5,855 bases of DNA. Origin: Roseburia sp. GTDB taxonomy: Bacteria > Bacillota > Clostridia > Lachnospirales > Lachnospiraceae. Position numbers and translations under genes: made by a program. The stretch's first letter is position 1, and each line of letters starts with the position of its first letter. Location of the stretch: the NCBI GenBank assembly GCA_017626625.1, contig JAGAIK010000625.1:1-5855 (forward strand), written 5' to 3'. The notes beneath the pieces were generated by a model that saw nothing but the letters and a program-made list of their open reading frames with translations, was not told where the DNA came from and made no database searches. Of this stretch, positions 5,555 through 5,855 are shown piece by piece.

Positions 5555-5855
5555 ATGAGACAGGGAGAAATTGCAAAGTGGCTGAAAGGAATCACCGTTG
5601 TGATTGCGGTAATGGGGGCAATCTTTTTTTTAGGGCTCCTGCCAATGTTGGGAAAAGAGATGGCAGTCCTTTACCCGGAGGCGGCGTGGCTGTACATACC
5701 GGCGCTGTTGTATGGCTGGTGTATTGCGCTGTTCTGCTATGCCATCTTATTTCAATTCTGGAAGGTCTGTGTGGAAATCGGAAAGGATAATTCCTTTTCC
5801 ATGGAAAATGCCAGGGCATTTAAAAATATCAGCAGAATAGCATTGATGTTAGGAG
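5555..5855 (+). CDS. DUF2975 family membrane protein (partial, N-terminal 100 codons)
   Basis: The frame opens with ATG at 5555, 7 nt after a perfect AGGAGG (5542-5547), and is open to the window edge. The product starts MRQGEIAKWLKGITVVIAVM. Two hydrophobic helices are visible, at about residues 10-32 and 46-68. They are followed by WKVCVEIGKDNSFSMENA and a KNIS motif, the pattern seen between the second and third helices of DUF2975 proteins (four helices, usually about 160 residues). The family's function is unknown; members often sit next to a small Xre-type regulator, expected just downstream. It is transcribed separately from the chemoreceptor: terminator before it, own promoter, palindrome and leader repeats. 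Confidence 0.88.
   Translation, partial: MRQGEIAKWLKGITVVIAVMGAIFFLGLLPMLGKEMAVLYPEAAWLYIPALLYGWCIALFCYAILFQFWKVCVEIGKDNSFSMENARAFKNISRIALMLG

Noticed and set aside
5521..5790. 89-codon plus-strand ORF overlapping the DUF2975 start
   Set aside because: It is in a different frame from the DUF2975 gene, begins within the leader repeat without a ribosome site, and has no family resemblance.

Overview
The window looks like chromosomal DNA from a motile, low-to-moderate GC Firmicute, most likely a Lachnospiraceae-type clostridium. The reasons are purine-rich coding strands with strong AGGAGG-type ribosome sites, sigma-A promoters close to TTGACA/TATAAT, a YtrA-type GntR/ABC pair, a flagellar-type sigma-28 (SigD/FliA) promoter motif, a chemoreceptor and a DUF2975 membrane protein. 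The genus is inference; no rRNA or other marker is present.

Layout. (1) Positions 1-704, minus strand: a YtrA-family GntR repressor and the start of its ABC-transporter ATPase, coupled by an ATGA overlap. They share a near-consensus sigma-A promoter with a strong palindrome across its -10 box. (2) Positions 740-3718, plus strand: a compact three-gene run with 15-16 nt gaps. It encodes a LytTR regulator with a degraded receiver domain, a 263-residue protein whose second half resembles the C-terminal domain of the flagellar cap protein FliD, and a 424-residue protein I do not recognise that carries a fresh 36-bp tandem duplication. A GCCGATAT box at 774-781 upstream of this run is an exact match to the SigD -10 consensus. 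(3) Positions 3750-5387: a six-helix methyl-accepting chemotaxis protein with its own extended -10 promoter and a strong intrinsic terminator. (4) Positions 5413-5855: a regulatory region with a palindrome, a sigma-A promoter and a 32-bp tandem repeat in the leader, then the start of a DUF2975 membrane protein that runs off the window.

How it fits together. The sigma-28 box, the FliD-like protein and the chemoreceptor suggest that region 2 is a late-flagellar (class III) accessory operon. The best candidate for something undescribed is the operon 925-3718: a pseudo-receiver LytTR regulator, a FliD-derived protein without the FliD N-terminal domain, and an unknown partner. The two flanking units (GntR/ABC and DUF2975) look like self-regulated envelope or transport modules, with no visible link to motility.
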